64,000 nucleotides of DNA, taken from assembly GCA_020726505.1 (NCBI GenBank), contig JAHLEZ010000021.1, forward strand, positions 62,001-126,000. Reading direction: 5' to 3'. Shown here in pieces: positions 1-11,338 of the stretch. Below the pieces are notes generated by a model. It did not search any database and was not told where the DNA came from. It was given only the letters and a program-made list of their open reading frames with translations. Both the position numbers and the translations under genes were made by a program. Every line of letters starts with the position of its first letter. Position 1 is the stretch's first letter. This stretch comes from Leptodontidium sp. MPI-SDFR-AT-0119. Lineage: Eukaryota; Ascomycota; Leotiomycetes; Helotiales; Leptodontidiaceae.

Positions 1-1144
1 AGATCGTAACCGCTTAAAGGCTGGACAAGAGATTCGCCATCGGCAATATCGTGCAAAGCGTCTAGCCAGCTTCTGTACTGGGCCACGCTATTGTCGGGAG
101 TGGGCATTCCACTGAGCATCGCGGGAAAGATGTTTCTGGTAAAAGAGCCGAGGTCACCGAAATACCACCCACGAATAGTGTAGTTGCCAAAAATGTCCAT
201 GTAGACTTCGATACTTGTGTTCCGGTTCATGTATGGTGAAGTTGTTGCGAAGGTCTGGAGTTGGAGAATAATACCGGTGGCTGCGTCGACAGATTTCAGT
301 GCCGATGCAAAGTTGGCCGAAAAGCTAACAACTTGAGATGGAGCTGGCTGAGTTTGAAGATAGAAAGTTGTCACAATTCCAAAGCTGTCTGCTGCACCGC
401 GTAATGCATAGTAAATCTCGGGACGGCTGTTGGGAGTAGTATGGATGTAGGTTCCATCTGCCAAGACAACATCCATAGCAACGATAGCGTCAAGCGCAAG
501 ACCCCAATGGCGAGACGAGTAGCCAAAGCCTCCATGAGTGTAATGCCCTCCAATCCCAACTCCTGGGAACGTCCCGTGAGGAAGTGCTCGTTGGCCTTGA
601 CTGAAGACCCCGACGCCTAGATTTCCGAGGCGGACTCCTCCGCCGACAGTGACAATTCCAGTTGCTTAATCGTATCAGCGGCCAAGTACCTTCGTTAGGG
701 GCGAAGGCAAAAGCGGCGCTTAGAACACCAGTTTGACTGAAACTCACATTTATCCAAAGAAATATTATTGAACTTCTGCAAGTCAACCACCAAGGTACCA
801 TCCTTCCCACCTAGAGAATAGCTAGCAAATGAGTGTCCTCCAGACCTAGCCTGGACTTTCACACCAGCAGCAGCGGCGCAGGTGACTGAGTCTGAGACAT
901 GCTGATGGTTGGTAGGGATTGTTACAGCAGTAGGGGTATATGGGAGGCGGAGATTATATGGAGCTATAAGAGCACTCCAATCCGAAGAGGAGTTCAAAGC
1001 TGTGGGGACATTTCTAGAAGCAAGGCAGTCTTGAAGGTATTGTTGTCGACGAGTGACAAGGCCTTCTAGCGCGCTAGCAGGATTGCTGAGAACCGCTGGC
1101 ACTAGAAGGAGCCCAGTGGAAAAGAGGGATAGGATTTGAGGCAT
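1..1144 (-). CDS. BBE-like FAD-linked oxidase, secreted (3' end cut by window edge)
   Basis: Exons 1144-748 and 664-1 (running off the window); the 83-bp intron 747-665 has GTGAGT, a GCTGATAC branch site and AG, and splicing keeps the frame. The protein begins with a signal peptide (MPQILSLFSTGLLLVPAVLS), then the PCMH-type FAD-binding core: RSGGHSFASYSLGG holds the His that normally carries FAD, followed by GGGVRLGNLGVGVF, GIGGHYTHGGFGYSS and LRGAADSFGIVTTF. This is the berberine-bridge/glucooligosaccharide oxidase family, which oxidises sugars or secondary metabolites outside the cell or in the secretory path. Where bicovalent members have a Cys (HGTCP), this one has HGTFP, so FAD is probably held by His only. 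The substrate cannot be told. Confidence in the family is high; the C-terminal substrate and BBE regions lie outside the window. Confidence 0.9.
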
Positions 1145-2556
1145 GCTGGGGTTGACTATGATTGCAGGTGTTGAGGGATAGAGGGCCTGAGAGATGTAAC
1201 ATGTCTACTTAAATACTGATTTATCCCGCAGAGAAATTTAATATTTGAACACGAAGAGCCGTCATCTCCGTGTCGATCATCGTGTGAAGTTTGATCAAAA
1301 TCTGTGTGGTCCAATGGCGGAAAGCTTTTTGGTGCCCCCAGGAATTAATCAAAGGCGAAAACCTAGATAGCTCCAATATTAAAGTTGGGTCGAGCCGCAG
1401 CAGCACACGGAGCGGCATATCTTCAACGGATACAGTGTCGTCGCGGGTCCGGGAAACTCTAACCTTCGCTTGTCTTTGAGTAGCCGATTGACAACATGGG
1501 CAGCGACGAATCCACTGCTGCCAGAAACGAAAGGCTGTGATAGGGCATGATGAAGGACAAGAGAATTTTGGAAGTTCGTAGGCAGGGGAGGATTGAAGAT
1601 GGGACTATTATTAGTTTACCAAATGAAGCTGAGATTAATAAGAGAATCACTACGGAGAGGGAATTGGCCAGGTGAGATCCGTGACATACCTTTTCATAAA
1701 GCGTTCATAATGCTGTCTGCAATCGCTCCATAACTATTTCTTCAGAATTGCTCCTGCTTGACAACACGTCAATTGGACTAACGTCGCCAAGCTTACTGCC
1801 AATTGGATATAATATCAACTATCCGCTCCTCTGGACACGAACAGGTCTTGCCAAACCAAGCGCTAGTTGGCTGGCAGCTGAGGGGCGCGGGAGTGGACGC
1901 GGCCACGGCGACGGAGAATCATTCTCCGCTTACTTTCGAGGGTTTTTACCCGCTGCCCTCGGCGCAACCTATCCCACCTTGAATGTTCCCCAAGCATGGC
2001 TCCTTCACCACATCCACAGCCACGGCTTTGCTCCTATGCCTCTATATTCACCAAGCACCTAATTACCTCAACAATCTAAGACATGCCAATCCGACATGCC
2101 TTCCCCCTACGCCTGCCATCAAACGATGCGAAGACTGTACACGAACACCACGCTACTCGCAGCCCGAAAACTGCCCCCTATTCGGCCGTGTAGTCAAGAG
2201 AAGCGAGCGAATGTATAATAAGATAGTGGGGAGGGTGATCAGCTGGACAATTAGGACTGTATCAACACCACAAGGTGGAGAGATTTGGGGTCGAAGTCCT
2301 GGATAACAGACTCTGAAGTGTGTCAGCGCGGTTCAAGTGAAAGTGATAACCTCCGTGGGAGCTACTGTCCTTCCGCTGCTCGATCATGATCAGTATTTTG
2401 TCTACTCTTGAACCGTCGGCAGCCCTCTCGTCCATCCGTGGATTGATTATATTATTACTTGTCATGAGCAAGGGGGAGAATTTGGAAAGAGAACAATTGG
2501 TTGAATTCTATTACTGTATGCAAATGTTTTGCGTTCAAGGTCGGCGGATAACCTAG
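1145..2556. other. Intergenic region without a convincing gene
   Basis: Short ORFs only, none with recognisable protein character. The stretch about 2087-2200 resembles, with gaps, the sequence just downstream of the FunK1 gene (about 36600-36760): both carry a GCCAATCCGA core followed by CCTTCCCCCT and AAACGATG. It is probably an old dispersed copy of that flank. Confidence 0.4.
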
Positions 2557-2558
2557 TA

Positions 2559-2939
2559 TAACGCTTACTTTATAAAGATATTAATCACGTGTAATAGCGG
2601 CCTTATATATTAATACACGATATATAAAGATAATAAGAGTTCCTTAAAATCTATAATTAAGTAGGAAAAAGGTAAGGAGAAAAGAACTTTATTTATAAAG
2701 GGGGAGTGTGACGGTTAGGGACGCCTAGAGCCTTATTTCCGGTATACCGACTAACCGAGCATTACCAAGATTAATTGGCCCTATGGCGCTTCCCTTTTTT
2801 ATATATAGAGCTCTTCTTTTCTTATTTTCTTTCCTACTTAGTTATAGATTTTAAGAGACTCTTGTTATCTTTATATGTTTAGTATTAATATGTGAGGCCG
2901 CTGTTACACGTGATTGCTGTCTTTATAAAGTAAGCGTTA
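2559..2939. mobile_element. 381-bp palindromic element with ~110-bp inverted arms and TA target duplication (MITE-like)
   Basis: The left arm starts TAACGCTTACTTTATAAAG (2559) and the right arm ends as its reverse complement at 2939. Both arms extend about 110 bp, to TAAGTAGGAAA and its complement. A TA dinucleotide flanks each side (2557-2558, 2940-2941), the target duplication of the IS630-Tc1-mariner superfamily. It has no ORF, so it would need a transposase in trans. The arms differ mainly where one has CA and the other TA, as expected of RIP. Confidence 0.75.
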
Positions 2940-2941
2940 TA

Positions 2942-5052
2942 TTATCTATAATTCTTTTGAACTCGTTTAGGAAGATAGTAAATATCCTCTCCTCTTTAAT
3001 TCCCTTGTGAGCAGTTACTACGGAACTAGCTTAATATAGGGAAGGCTTATATTGAGTAATAGTTTTTAACGAATAGTACTTAAGTTCACTGCACCCCCCG
3101 CAAAATCGATTAAAGCTTTGCCTTTCTCCTCTTTTTCTTCGTCGCAAAACCGAAGAAATTAGTAACTCCTTTTCGCTAGACCTTTTTCTTTAACTCGCCG
3201 AATTAAGCCGAAAGTTATTCCTTTTTTAGTAGAGCAATCTTTTGCCGAAGACGCCGATATGTCGTTTGCCTTTTCTTTGGTTCCCTTACTTAGCTCCCCC
3301 GATGTTAATACCCTTAAAGTTAATACTTCCTTTAATATACTAAGAAGCTGTACAAGGCCTACGAGTATATTTATAAGAGAAACGATTATCGAGAGCCGAC
3401 TTTACATTTTAGAAGAGTTACTTACGGAGACTCGTGTAGAGAACTAGTAGTTAAAGATATTTTTTTAATAACAGCGACTTGTTATCGGCGAACCGCTAGC
3501 GCGTAGATCTGCCTTTAGATTTATGACTTTTTAAGATAAGAATATATCCCTCTATTCTCTAATTAAAGAAACTCCTGCCCTCCAGTTAGATAAAGGCAAA
3601 AGTAAGGTATAAAGTGCACCTGTACTTGTACCTAGACTTAGTAGTTTACTAAATAATAACGATAATAATAGTGGAGACGATTTCCGGCCTTACTATACCC
3701 CTCGTCCTTAGATCCCTCAACGTTCTCGTTCTCTTTTCTTTTCTTATCTTTTTATTATGTTTATAATAACTCGTATTAAGAAGATCCCTAACTTATAAGA
3801 GAAACTTGCTAATAACTACGATTACTAACTAAAGCTTTAGGAAGTTTGAGTTTATAATGCCCTTAAGAGGTATCGTACTTACTTCGTGAATAATAAGTAT
3901 CGGAAAGATTAGATCCTTATATAAACTAATAAATAGCTAGCACGTTCCTAAAGCTAGTATTCCTTAAGCTAGAGTTTAATAAAGATAAGTGTTGGGATAG
4001 CCTTAGCTAGGGGGCATTCTCTTACTCTGACAGCTTCTAAAGATAGTCGTCTCTCCTGGCCTAATAAAGCTTAGTTTCATACCTTGCCTCCTAGTTTCGT
4101 ACGAGTAATGCTTATACGAGCTACGGGGTTTAGTACTTGATGTATTTAAGGTAGCTTTCCCTTTCGTACAAAAGGGACACACGGAATATACTTGATCAAA
4201 CTTCACTTGTTGTATTCTTTGTCACCCTGATATCAGGTATCGAACCTTGGTTAGATACCAACAATAAGACCCCTATCGATGCCCTCGATCTAGTTGATTA
4301 GGTAATTAGGTTCTTAACTAACCCTTATAATTAATAAACCGCACGAAATAAGTACCTTAAGTTAATAATAAGACTTAAAGAGTTGTTTTTAGGACTTTTA
4401 TCAGAAGTTTTATACGTTAATATATTAAGTAAGTATAAACGATAAAAATAATCTTAAAATAAACCTTAAGAATAAGATCGCTTTACGCTTACGTATTAAA
4501 TTATTTAATAAGTATTAGTTCGCGAGTACTTTAAAATAATATATTAAGGCTATTTAAATTAAAGATTAAGGCTAAAATATAAAATGCTGGTATCACGTAC
4601 AGTCGGACCGCTTTAAACACGGTAAATTTTCAGACTTTAGAAAAGTGGGGATATATTTTAATGAAAAGTTGCGCTTTAATATATAAAGCTATTTGGCTTC
4701 TTTACTTTTTTTATTTTACTAAGTAATTAAAAAGTTATACTTAAATATATATAAACAAAACGAGTTTTCAAAAAATATGATACCTTTGTCTTGGCATTAT
4801 CTTTGCTAAGATATAACTTTAGCATTAAGACTTACAAAAAAATCTAATAAGTGCAAAATACTCCCTTTAGCTGTGTACGTATTTTAAATTAAAGAGTTTT
4901 TAAAAATGTTGATATTAAGGATTTCTTTTAAAATAGCTTTTGAGGCTCTAAGAATTAAGTGAGTTGAAATATCTTTAACTTTAACGTCAAAAAATATTAC
5001 TTTTTATAATTACAACTGTTCTTTTCTAACCACGCGCTTCACAAGAGCTAAT
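2942..5052. other. AT-rich degenerate repeat block, no gene
   Basis: Very AT-rich sequence packed with TA and poor in CA and TG dinucleotides, with stops in all frames. Short ORFs (3259-3447 plus, 4003-4206 minus; the latter has a CPFC pair) lack support. It reads as RIP-damaged transposon sequence whose identity I cannot recover. Confidence 0.6.
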
Positions 5053-5799
5053 ATGGCTCCTTCGAAGCGAAATCGAAGTGCTACGCTTGTAAAATCACCT
5101 CCCCAATCGCTTATTAGGCTAATTAGAAAGCGCCCTCGTTAAAAAACACTAGAATCCTTTTCTTTAGCTATTACACCTAGCTTACCCTTACGCCCTACGA
5201 AACCTACTACTACCTTTATACCTACTGCTTTTAATAGTAGTCAAGTCGAAGAATCAGATTCGGAGGAGGAAAATACACTAGCTCAAGTGATTAGCGAATT
5301 AGAGAGCGAAAGAGAGAGTGAGAGTGAAGAAGATGATATTACTTATACTACCGAGTATTTAGATCAAGATCTTAATAAAGAGCTAGGCCCGGATAGGCTA
5401 GACAGGGAGGATATAGACGAATCAGATGCTGAGAATGAAGTAAGCGAGGAGTTTAAAAGTTCTAAGTTTTTTAGTCAGTTAGTTATTGGTTTAGAAGGTA
5501 AACTTAACTTTAAGTTACCTTCTGAAAAAGTAGTTAATTTATTAACTTTTAATACGTATTCTATTCCTTTTAAATATATAATAACTAACTTATAAATAGC
5601 TCTAAAAGGACCTCATATGAATCACTTTGCTTCTCTTAAAAAGAAGTCAAAAAGTACTCAAATGCGAGTAGGAGTAATTCAAAGAGAGTTAAATCGTCAA
5701 ACCTCACTTTAAAAGCTCGCTAAAACACCTTCGATTATCAAATCAACTACTTGACAACCTCTCTCTGCTTTTTTTAAGCCAAAACCTTTACCTTTATAA
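5053..5799 (+). pseudogene. Decayed acidic ORF inside the repeat island
   Basis: One frame is readable from ATG 5053 (MAPSKRNRSATLVKSPP) through a long Glu/Asp/Ser-rich stretch (ESERESESEEDD) to TAA 5797, but is broken by TAA at 5140, 5593 and 5710 and TGA at 5752. Three of the four fit a C-to-T change in CAA or CGA codons. Its end reads QPLSAFFKP, close to a PCNA-binding PIP box. It is probably an accessory protein of a DNA transposon, or the N-terminal part of a mobile-element protein. No function can be assigned. Confidence 0.5.
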
Positions 5800-6119
5800 A
5801 GATTATAATATAACTACCTCGCTTAAAGCTCGCTTATATACTCAATAAAACCTATTCTAGGCCTAATCAGCCGGAAATAGCTTAAAACAAGCCACATACG
5901 TCTGATACAAAGCTCTGACGTCCACAGGTTACAGCCATGGAATCCAAGGCTTCTGATACACGGCTTTCCTAGGCTAAAACAGTGGTTGTACGAAGCTCCG
6001 GGCTCTGCGTCTCAAACTACCGGAAAGCAACTGTATTTGGTAAAGACTCGTTTGAGCTCGTTTGAGCTTACATTTACCTAATTTGGCTACCTAAGCGAAT
6101 ACACACGTGATAAGCTAGA

Positions 6120-6822
6120 GTAGTTATATAGACCTAGAAATCCCCTTTACAATAGAATCATCATTCACACCAAGTATCACTTCTTTTCAACCTTTACTTC
6201 TATAAGAAGAAGATTTATTCGAAGATATCGATTCTAGCGACGACGAAGATTCGGAGTTTGACGCTCTTATAGAGGCTAAATTTGAGGCAGAAGATAACTT
6301 TATTGAGTTAGATGATTTAAACGATATCGAGTTTATTGATAGTGGACGAAGAGAGCTCTTATTAGACTCTCTAATGAGCGACGCAATTATACTTGACTTA
6401 CCTTTCTCTACGTCAAAGACTTATAGAGAAGTCCTCACTTCGCTTAAATAGCAAATTAATAACAAACGCCTTCTCTTACTCCCTCGCGTACGCTTCGAAT
6501 ATTCGCTTATTTAATAATACGTTTAAAACCTCTTAAAAGAGAACCCTCGAAGAGGTATATAAGAATACTAGCCATATGCGAGCCTAATAACCGATGCGAG
6601 CCTTTGATACAAAGCTAGTAACTTGATACAAAGCTAATAACCGATGCGAGCCTCTGATACAAAGCTAGTAACTTGATACAAAGCTAATAACCGATGCGAG
6701 CCTCTGATACAAAGCTAGTAACTTGATACAAAGCTAATAACCGATGCGAGAGCTTAGTACTCGGTACTCAAAGTAGTTATATAGACCTAGAAATGCCCCC
6801 TCAATAGAATCATTATTCACAC
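6120..6822. repeat. Two copies of a ~50-bp motif flanking a decayed acidic ORF
   Basis: GTAGTTATATAGACCTAGAA followed by TCAATAGAATCATyATTCACAC-like sequence occurs at about 6120-6175 and again at 6773-6830. Between them, about 6197-6511, a frame rich in Asp/Glu (EEDLFEDIDSSDDEDSEFDA) is open apart from TAA/TAG stops. The second copy lies just before the transposase frame, so the motif is probably part of the transposon leader, duplicated or present in two nested elements. Confidence 0.5.
6586..6750. repeat. 50-bp tandem repeat, 3.3 units
   Basis: Units begin AATAACCGATGCGAGCC at 6586, 6636, 6686 and (partial) 6736; they differ by one C/T change. Within each unit the phrase TTGATACAAAGCTAGTAAC recurs in shortened form, so the unit itself arose by internal duplication. 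It lies upstream of the transposase relic and may be its subterminal repeat. Confidence 0.85.
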
Positions 6823-6873
6823 TATCATTCTCTATTTTACAAGGTAGAATCGAAGCCTCTTTACTCGTAGCCG

Positions 6874-8701
6874 AGAGTAATCACCCTACTAGAAACGGAA
6901 AAAACGCTTGCCCGAAAGATTAGAGCCTTATATCTCTATTATCGAACCTACGGCTCTTTACCTCTTGAAACTCGTGGTGGTAAACAAAGGAATCGCTTTT
7001 ACCTTAATAACGAAGACGTATTTAGAGCTTGTAGAGCTTGGCTATTAGCTCAAAAGCTCGCTACGGTTACTCTTAAAGGCTTTCGATACGCTCTTAATAC
7101 GCAAACTATGCCTTGTTTACTTGCTTCGGCTAAGACGAGTAAGAAGTCCCTTTTAGGAAAGACTACCGGTACACATAATAAACCCGGTAAAAAGCCAAAG
7201 GAATGGAAACCGCTCGGTAAAACAGTTACTTATAAGTGGTTAAATCGTCTTGGATTTTACGCTACTGAAGAAAAGAAAGGCGTCTACGTAGACAGTCACG
7301 AGAGAGCCGACGTAATCGAATATCGGCAAAACGACTTCCTTCCGCAAATAGCTCACTATACGGCTCTCTCTACGAACTACGAAGAAGACGCTAGTGGCGT
7401 ATTGCAACTTATTCTACCGATTTTATCTTTTAGAGAAAAAGAGCCCGTTATTTATTACTACGACGAGAGTTCCTTTCACGCAAAAGAGTACTCTAAGCGA
7501 ATCTAGTTAGACGAAAGTCAATATAAGATGCTTTCTAAGAGTAAAGGAGGCCTTATTTATTGCTCGGACTTTATAAGTCTCGAAGGGAGGCTTATAATTA
7601 GTCAAAAAGACGCTCGGGAAATCATTTATCCCGGTGGTCTACAAAAGACACCTTATTAGGATACAAAGTAACTACTTAATCAAGTCGAGAGAGCCATTGA
7701 TATATTCGAAGAAAATCACCCTAATAAAGTAGCTGTTTTCGTATTCGACTAATCAAGTGCTTACGCTAGTAAAGGAGACGGAGCTTTAAACGCTTTTACT
7801 ATGAATCTTGGAGAAGGAGGTGTTCCTTTACCTTAAAAGGTTTAGTTATACCTTTTCTTCTAGGAAATATTAACTAACTTTATAGGATACTTACTTTCCC
7901 CTTAATATTAGTGAGGCTAAGCGAGCTCGTGGGTTAGTTGGTACTCCTCAAGAGCTTAATTATAAAGTAGAGAAAGTAGTAAAGGTTGTCGTACCGGGGA
8001 AAAAGAAAAGAGTACAATAAACTGTAATTGAAGAGGTTCTAAAGGGAATAAAGTAAATACTTGCTAAAAGAGGTTGTTTACTAATAGGTAAGTAATAAGA
8101 GCTCTTTTATATTATATAATATACTAATATTTTACAGGCAAAAAGCTTTTACCTACTAAGTGTACTAGTGAAGCTAAAAAGAAGTGTAATAACCTTCTTT
8201 CTTGGCCTCCGCCTCCCGGTACGAAGACTACTTGCTGTTTAGTGAGAATTCTAGCCAATTACAAGGATTTCTTTGAACAAAAATCGGCTCTTGAAGAGAT
8301 ACTATTGGCTAGAGGTTATAAGTGTCTCTTTTTACCGAAGTTTCACTGTGAGCTAAACCCGATTGAGATGTATTGGGCGTATTGTAAGAACCTTTATCGA
8401 TAGGTTTAGAAAGACACTTTTCTACAAGTATATTACACTTTACTTACCCTTTTAGTTATATTTACTTATATACTTCTTTTAGGCTCGAGAAGCTTGCTTT
8501 AAAGCTCTCGATTCTTGTCCTCTTAATACGCTACGAAGGTATTGTAATAGAGCTTTACGCTTTATGGACGCTTACCGAAAAGGGCTTAGCGTAAAGCAAG
8601 CGGCTTAGTGCATTAAAAAACAAAGCGGCCATAGAACGATCTCGGAGACTATAATGAAGGAGTTTAATATAGTACTAGAGAAGCAAGGAGAAATAGACTA
8701 G
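6874..8701 (+). pseudogene. Tc1/mariner-type DDE transposase, RIP-damaged
   Basis: A frame running from about 6874 to TAG 8701 shows the fungal IS630-Tc1-mariner transposase: DNA-binding part (YYRTYGSLPLETRGGKQRNR), first catalytic Asp in YYYDESSFHA, second in VFVFD followed by a stop and SSAYASKGDGALN, and the third acidic residue in FHCELNPIEMYWAYCKN, then CPLNTLRRYCNRALRFMDAY. Two introns are visible, 8088-8137 (TACTAAT branch) and 8428-8482. At least six in-frame stops sit where family members have Gln or Trp (for example YW to Y-stop, FDQ to FD-stop), which means CAA/CAG to TAA/TAG and TGG to TAG. The gene is dead, and the pattern is that of RIP. Confidence 0.85.
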
Positions 8702-11338
8702 TTAGCTTGATTTTATTCGTTAGATTTTGTATTTATTTACTAGCGCGGTAGCTAGCTTAGCAGTTATAAAAGTACTTTACAAAGAGAGAGATTAATTATA
8801 AAGTAAGCTAGTAAACGACTAATAAGTTATTATAAAAGATTAGATTAACTACTATTAAAGGGAAAGTAAGTTAAGTAATCTTAACTTTTAAAGTATATAA
8901 AAGAATAAAAAGTATACGATGAGACGGTTAGCGGGGCGCGGAAAACGGGGGGGTCGCCTCGATCTGGTTTGGCGGGGCTGCATGCGGGATGGTGTGCGCC
9001 TATCCAGGTTTAGCGCCACCACTTCCGGCAAGGCGGGCTCGCTTCGGGGCGGCGCTGCTTTGCCAACGTCCTGTATAAGAACCGCACCACCTCCCCATCG
9101 CCGTCCCTCCCAACTCTCCCATCTTTACTATCTTCACGCTCCCACTTCGACTCCCTTCTTCCTGGCCGCCGCAACCCCCCAGTCTGCCTCGCCGCGGTCT
9201 CAATCTCGGCCGTACTTCCCTGCTGCCTCCTTTCCTGTCCACCAACCCACCTGGTCCAATCCTCCTCCCTCAGCACGACGACCGCCCCGCTCGACCCATC
9301 CACGGATGGCACGAATTCCAGCAATGGCTCAGCTGGCCGACGATGCAGCGTTACAGGAGAGCGTCGACCTCGCGAATCGCGCTGCGCGACGCGCGGTCTG
9401 CCTCACCTCCGTCTCCTGTCCCAGCCTTGCATCCTTGCGCCTCGCCCACCCCTCTCCACCTCGCCCACTGAACCTACTGTAGCGGCACTGAAGTCCAGTC
9501 GAGCACGATGAGACTCCTACTTCGTCCAGCCGGCAACCCTGACCGCACTGACTGACGTCTCCGTGTCGTATGAGGGAGTCCACCTCGAGAAGTCTCCCGG
9601 TCCGTGACCTGCAACCCTCGAATCCGAAGTCGCCCTTCTCTTCTGGCGGTCCCTTTTCCATCGACTACGGCGCTTTTTGCTTCCCATATCGATTGTCACT
9701 CCTGCCTTCGTGGCTCTCCTTCCAACGGTCTCACTCGTGCTTGCTTGGGAACCGAATGCCAGAGATCCCGGCTGCAGTACCAACTGCAGGCAGCAGCGGC
9801 GCGCAAGTCCTATTCTTGGAACCCCCGCTTCATGCAAGTCTCGGTCTGAACTTGCTCATCGCTGTGGGACATCCCCAATGGCAAAAAGGCCTCACAACCA
9901 AGCTACGATGTGAAGGATGCCATCTGCTGCGCCGTGGCGCATTGTGCATGGCACAGGGAACTGGAGGAGCTGGACTCCCCTCCTGCGTCTCTGAACCTGC
10001 GGCATTACCAATCAGGCAGGTGCCCCCTCACCAGCGCTACCTCCGTCCCTTCTCGGACGGCTGTTCTAGTCTCGCCATACTCCGTCGACTCTTCATCTGG
10101 ATCCACTCTGAACCACCCTTCCCGCCCTGGCAGCCTCGCCGCAGCTGAAAATCTTGACGGCACAGCCTGTTTGATGCCCAAACCCTCGATCGACTACTCT
10201 AGAATCGATTTTCATGACTGTCAAGCCGGTGATCATTGCTTCGGTTCGCGTTGTATTGGCCGAGATATGAGCCTGAGCCAAGCTCAGCTCCTCACTTCCC
10301 CCGTCGCACCATCGCAATCCTCACAGGAGTGCCACTCGGTGATCTGCGACGGTAAAAGCCTGCCCCTTGGCATTCCCTTCATGCGATATAACCTGGCGAA
10401 TCCGAGAAATGCCTCACGACGACACGGCTTGCCTCTGCCTTGCTCCGCCGGGGATTCCGTGGCAGGCGTGGTCTCCATCAGGATGGCATAACGATAATCA
10501 CATCCCTAGTGAGTTCGAAGACTTACCGTGCTCACATGCCGCGAAACAGCTGAGAATCGAACGTTGGAGAGAGGAGTCGATTGGAGGAACATTCTGTGAC
10601 GAGGGCTTATGGCGGGAGCACCCTCTGTGAGGCCATGGCAGATGATCATTTGCATGACAATGGCAACTTCGCAGCCTCTGCTGAGGATCCCACGGACTGA
10701 ACACGAAACGACGGCGTTGGGAGAATGGATCACAAACAGGCAGGCTGACGTGGAAGATTGCGAGGAGGCAGGTCATACGACCTCGGAAGAGCTCGATCCG
10801 CAGCGGTTGCATATTGAAAGGATGGATGTGGTGATTTGAGAGCTCTTCTGCGAATCCTTTGGCGCAGGCCTCTCGCTGCTGTGGCAGGAGTTGTACGCGC
10901 CACCAGAATGGGGAAAGCATAATTCATGCCGCGGAATATCACTTCTCCAATGGGAAGGTCGTTTAGCCTCAGTTACGCGGAGATGGCTCCAGGGTGCAGC
11001 GGAAGGGTGTGGTGGGTTGAGTTTTGAGCAACATTGGAGTGATGACCGGCTGATTTCTCGATCTTCGGTGAAGCCGAGGAAGACTGGGGATTGCATGCTC
11101 ACCAAGTCCTGGCCAGAGCCTTGAGGGACTGAGATTTCATGCGCAGGACCAGGTTGCATTTAGGACGGCACAGTGAGTTTGGGGCCGCGTTTCCTGCATG
11201 TGTTTGTGCATTCGGCCATGCTGCAAAGCGCAGCTGATGGTGGGGACCCGCAGACGTTCTTCGTATATGAACCCAGGCATTTCCACCTCAGAATCTGCCC
11301 CTCCAGAGCCAGATTGAACATTCGGACCTCGACGCGCC
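8702..11338. other. Sharp AT-to-GC boundary and GC-rich non-coding stretch
   Basis: AT-rich sequence ends at about 8918, and the next bases (GGTTAGCGGGGCGCGG) begin a GC- and pyrimidine-rich region. ORFs on both strands here have no protein-like pattern. It is probably the promoter and leader of the SANT-like gene that starts at 11339, possibly with old fragments. I see no RNA gene. Confidence 0.4.

Noticed and set aside
2559..2939. Solo LTR (internal TGTGACGGTTAGG looks like an LTR start)
   Set aside because: The structure is inverted, not direct, with a TA duplication instead of a 4-6 bp one. A palindromic MITE fits better.
6586..6750. CRISPR-like array
   Set aside because: The 50-bp units are contiguous without unique spacers, and the genome is eukaryotic.
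8919..10491. Long GC-rich plus-strand ORFs
   Set aside because: High GC lowers stop frequency. All frames on both strands are equally open and none shows protein-like motifs.
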